A DNA stretch of 64,000 nt from Hyperoodon ampullatus (Eukaryota > Chordata > Mammalia > Artiodactyla > Ziphiidae): the NCBI GenBank assembly GCA_949752795.1, contig OX457062.1, positions 96,895,777-96,959,776 on the forward strand, read 5' to 3'. The translations under genes and the position numbers were made by a program. Below, piece after piece: positions 61,976 through 64,000 of the stretch. The notes beneath the pieces were generated by a model. It made no database searches and had not been told where the DNA came from. It saw only the letters and a program-made list of their open reading frames with translations. Positions within the stretch are counted from its first letter, which is position 1, and every line of letters begins with the position of its first letter.

Positions 61976-62328
61976 TTTTTTTAATATTATTTATCTATTT
62001 TTGGCTGCACTGGGTCTTCGTTGCTGTGCACGGGCTTTCTCTCTAGTTGCTGCGAGCGGGGGCTACTCTTCATTGCGGTGCGTGGGCTTCTCATTTTGCA
62101 GTGGCTTCTCTTTGTTGCGGAGCACAGGCTCTAGGTGCGTGGGCTTCAGTAGTTGTAGCATGCGGGTTCAGTAGTTGTGGCTCGCAGGCTCTAGAGCGCA
62201 GGCTTAGTAGTTGCGGCGTATAGGGTTAGTTGCTCAGTGGCATGTGGGATCTTCCTGGACCAAGGCTTCAACCTCTCTCCCCTGTATTGGCAGGAGGATT
62301 CTTAACCACTGTGCCACCAGGGAAGTCC
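61976..62328 (-). mobile_element. CHR-type SINE, long subtype
   Basis: Reverse-oriented with a T-rich tail; head CACCAGGGAAGTCC. TSD CTCTGTATT at 61967-61975 and 62329-62337. Confidence 0.93.
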
Positions 62329-62344
62329 CTCTGTATTCTTTCTT

Positions 62345-62469
62345 TTTTTTTTTTTTTTTTTGGCTGCACTGCGTGGCTTGTGGGATCTTAGTTCCCCAAT
62401 CAAGGATTGAATGCGGGCCCACGGCAGTGAAAGCGCCGAGTCCTAGCCACTGGACAGCCAGGGAATTCC
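62345..62469 (-). mobile_element. CHR-type SINE, short subtype
   Basis: Reverse-oriented: GGCTGCACTGCGTGGCTTGT to GCCAGGGAATTCC. TSD CTGTATTCTTTCTT (62331-62344) and CTGTATTATTTCTT (62470-62483), one mismatch. Same target as the preceding SINE. Confidence 0.92.
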
Positions 62470-62930
62470 CTGTATTATTTCTTACAATACGTGTGACTCT
62501 ACAATTATCTCAGAATAAAAGTTTAACTAAAAAATTATAAGAATCTTTCCATGTCAGCATATTTATCTCTTCTAAATGGCTAGATAAGATTCCATTGTAT
62601 GCATTATTTCATTTCACCTTTCCCCTAATTGATGCACTTTTAAGTTAATTCCATTTTTTTTCATTTTCCCAACACTACTGAAGGGGGAACATCTTTGCAT
62701 TCATAGCTTTATACTTGCTTGGATATAAATGCACGGACAAGTTTTAGAAGAGGAGAAAGGATCAAAAGGTGTGCACATTTGAAATTTTGATACAAGTTGA
62801 CAGGCTCTCTGCCAAACCAGTTTATACTTTGACCAGTGTTTGGGACAGAGCCTGTGCTGTGTGCATTCACCTTCACTGTCTTCACTCTATTGCTCCGTTT
62901 CTTCTTTGGGACGTTTAAAAACTAGACCTT

Positions 62931-63137
62931 GGGCTTCCCTGGTGGCGCAGTGGTTGAGAGTCTGCCTGCCGATGCAGGGGACACGGGTTCGTGCCCCGGT
63001 CCAGGAAGATCCCACATGCCGCGGAGCGGCTAGGCCCGGGAGCCATGGCCGCTGAGCCTGCGCGTCTGGAGCCTGTGCTCCGCAACGGGAGAGGCCACAA
63101 CAGTGAGAGGCCCGCGTACCGCAAAAAAAAAAAAAAA
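62931..63137 (+). mobile_element. CHR-type SINE, young subtype
   Basis: Sense: GGGCTTCCCTGGTGGCGCAG to GCCCGCGTACCGC plus an A tail. TSD AAAAACTAGACCTT at 62917-62930 and 63135-63148, overlapping the tail. Confidence 0.95.
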
Positions 63138-63249
63138 AACTAGACCTTTTCCATTCCATACCTCCTCTATTGGCTCTCTTCTGTCTGCCGATCCTCTAAC
63201 AGATCCTCCACATCAACAGGGCTTTTCTTCAGCAGCCACATACTTCTTT

Positions 63250-63440
63250 TGTATTTACTTATCCTTACTTAAGACCCTATGAGGTAGCTCCCGCTATTCT
63301 CTCCATCTTACAGGTAAGGAGAGCAGGACGCAGAGAAGTTAAGTGACTTGCTCAAGGTCGCCCAGATAGTGAGGAGCTGGATATTAATCCAGTCAGTCTG
63401 GCTGTAAAGGATGTGCTTTTAACCACCATGCTCTAAAAAG
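63250..63440 (-). mobile_element. MIR SINE remnant
   Basis: Antisense MIR: GACCCTATGAGGTAGCTCCC, AGAAGTTAAGTGACTTGCTC, AAGGTCGCCCAGATAGTGAG and TTTTAACCACCATGCTCT. Confidence 0.88.
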
Positions 63441-64000
63441 GGGCTGGGAAACTACTGCTCAGATTTGTCCTGCAGTCTGTTTTTTGTATATCCGAGCTAA
63501 AAATGCTTTTTACATCTTTAAAGGGTTGTTTAGAAAAAACAAAGGAAAAGATGGGACACAGTGTGTAGTTCACTGACCCCGCTAGTGCCTCTTTCTTTTT
63601 TATGTTATTTCTTTTTACCACCTCACTTCTGTTGCTTCACCTCTCTTTCTCTCCGACACCTGTGGTAATCTTTTGTCTGTCCCAGCAGTTTCAGTTAAAC
63701 TGACCTGAGGAGGGTTTTCAGTGCCTCACTGATAAACCTAGTTACCTAATTTAAACTCTTGTTCTCTCTGAGCTCTTTATATCATTTGACACTATTAATT
63801 ACCCTGTTCTTTTTGAAAACTTCCTTTCCTTTAGTTTTCAAAACAGAAGTGCCTTCCTATTTCTCTCTTCCCTTCACTGATACTACTTCTTAAGCCCCTT
63901 TGTGACTCTTTTTCTCTCCCTGCTTTTTAAGTGTTTATATTCTTCCGGATTCAGTCCTTTAGCTCTTCCTCCCAACTCATGTTCAGGTCCTCTTTCCCTT
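63441..64000. other. Low-copy intronic sequence to window end
   Basis: Pyrimidine-rich, nothing recognised. Confidence 0.4.

Larger units (their letters stand above)
61660..62830 (-). mobile_element. Ancient L1 (L1M-type) fragment split by two SINEs
   Basis: CAATATATGCACTTTGTAAG to TGTACAAACTGTATGCACTC before, and TTCCATGTCAGCATATTTAT, AGATTCCATTGTATGCATTA and GGATCAAAAGGTGTGCACAT after the SINEs, follow antisense L1M 3' sequence. Confidence 0.5.

Overview
This window is mammalian nuclear DNA, almost certainly from a cetartiodactyl and most likely a cetacean. About 30 copies of tRNA-Glu-derived SINEs of the CHR superfamily (cetaceans, hippos, ruminants) are present. I saw no ruminant Bov-A2/BovB block and no pig PRE-1. 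Several CHR copies look young, with long pure A tails and intact target-site duplications (TSDs). Species assignment is inference; the CHR class is read directly.

Only one protein-coding feature is supported: the first coding exon of SIK3 (salt-inducible kinase 3) at 21038-21310, plus strand, inside a CpG island of roughly 20590-21640. The exon encodes 91 residues: a low-complexity Ala/Gly/Pro leader, then the start of the kinase domain with its glycine-rich loop. It ends at a phase-0 splice donor at 21311. Everything from 21311 to the window end is read as part of the very long SIK3 intron 1, because I recognised neither exon 2 (which should carry the VAIK lysine) nor any other gene. Positions 1-20590 are the intergenic upstream flank. 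By human synteny the next gene upstream would be PAFAH1B2, but no part of it was recognised here.

Layout. 1-5.9 kb: CHR SINEs, L1 3' ends, one L1 ORF2 remnant with a long pyrimidine tract, and an MLT1 LTR split by an L1. 5.9-11.1 kb: mostly low-copy sequence with MIR, MLT1 and one SINE. 11.2-13.1 kb: an antisense L1. 13.1-20.6 kb: old MIR/L2 remnants and low-copy DNA with a possible CTCF site. 20.6-21.6 kb: SIK3 promoter and exon 1. 21.6-34 kb: intron, mostly low-copy with MIR, L2, ancient L1 and a few SINEs. 34-41 kb: a dense nest of L1 and SINE insertions. 41-43.6 kb: low-copy. 44-45.9 kb: a young sense L1 plus SINE. 46-50 kb: low-copy. 50.2-54.4 kb: L1/SINE nest. 54.4-64 kb: low-copy alternating with L1, SINE and MIR.

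The observations most worth a second look are these. Codon 59 of SIK3 is Val, where human SIK3 (from memory) has the Met once annotated as the start. An open reading frame runs upstream of the SIK3 ATG and carries two duplicated Kozak-like ATGs. SINEs have inserted serially at the same target sites in at least three places. The youngest SINE type has a changed B box. Perfect 61-bp and 55-bp tandem duplications lie in the intron. I see no evidence of a previously undescribed coding system.
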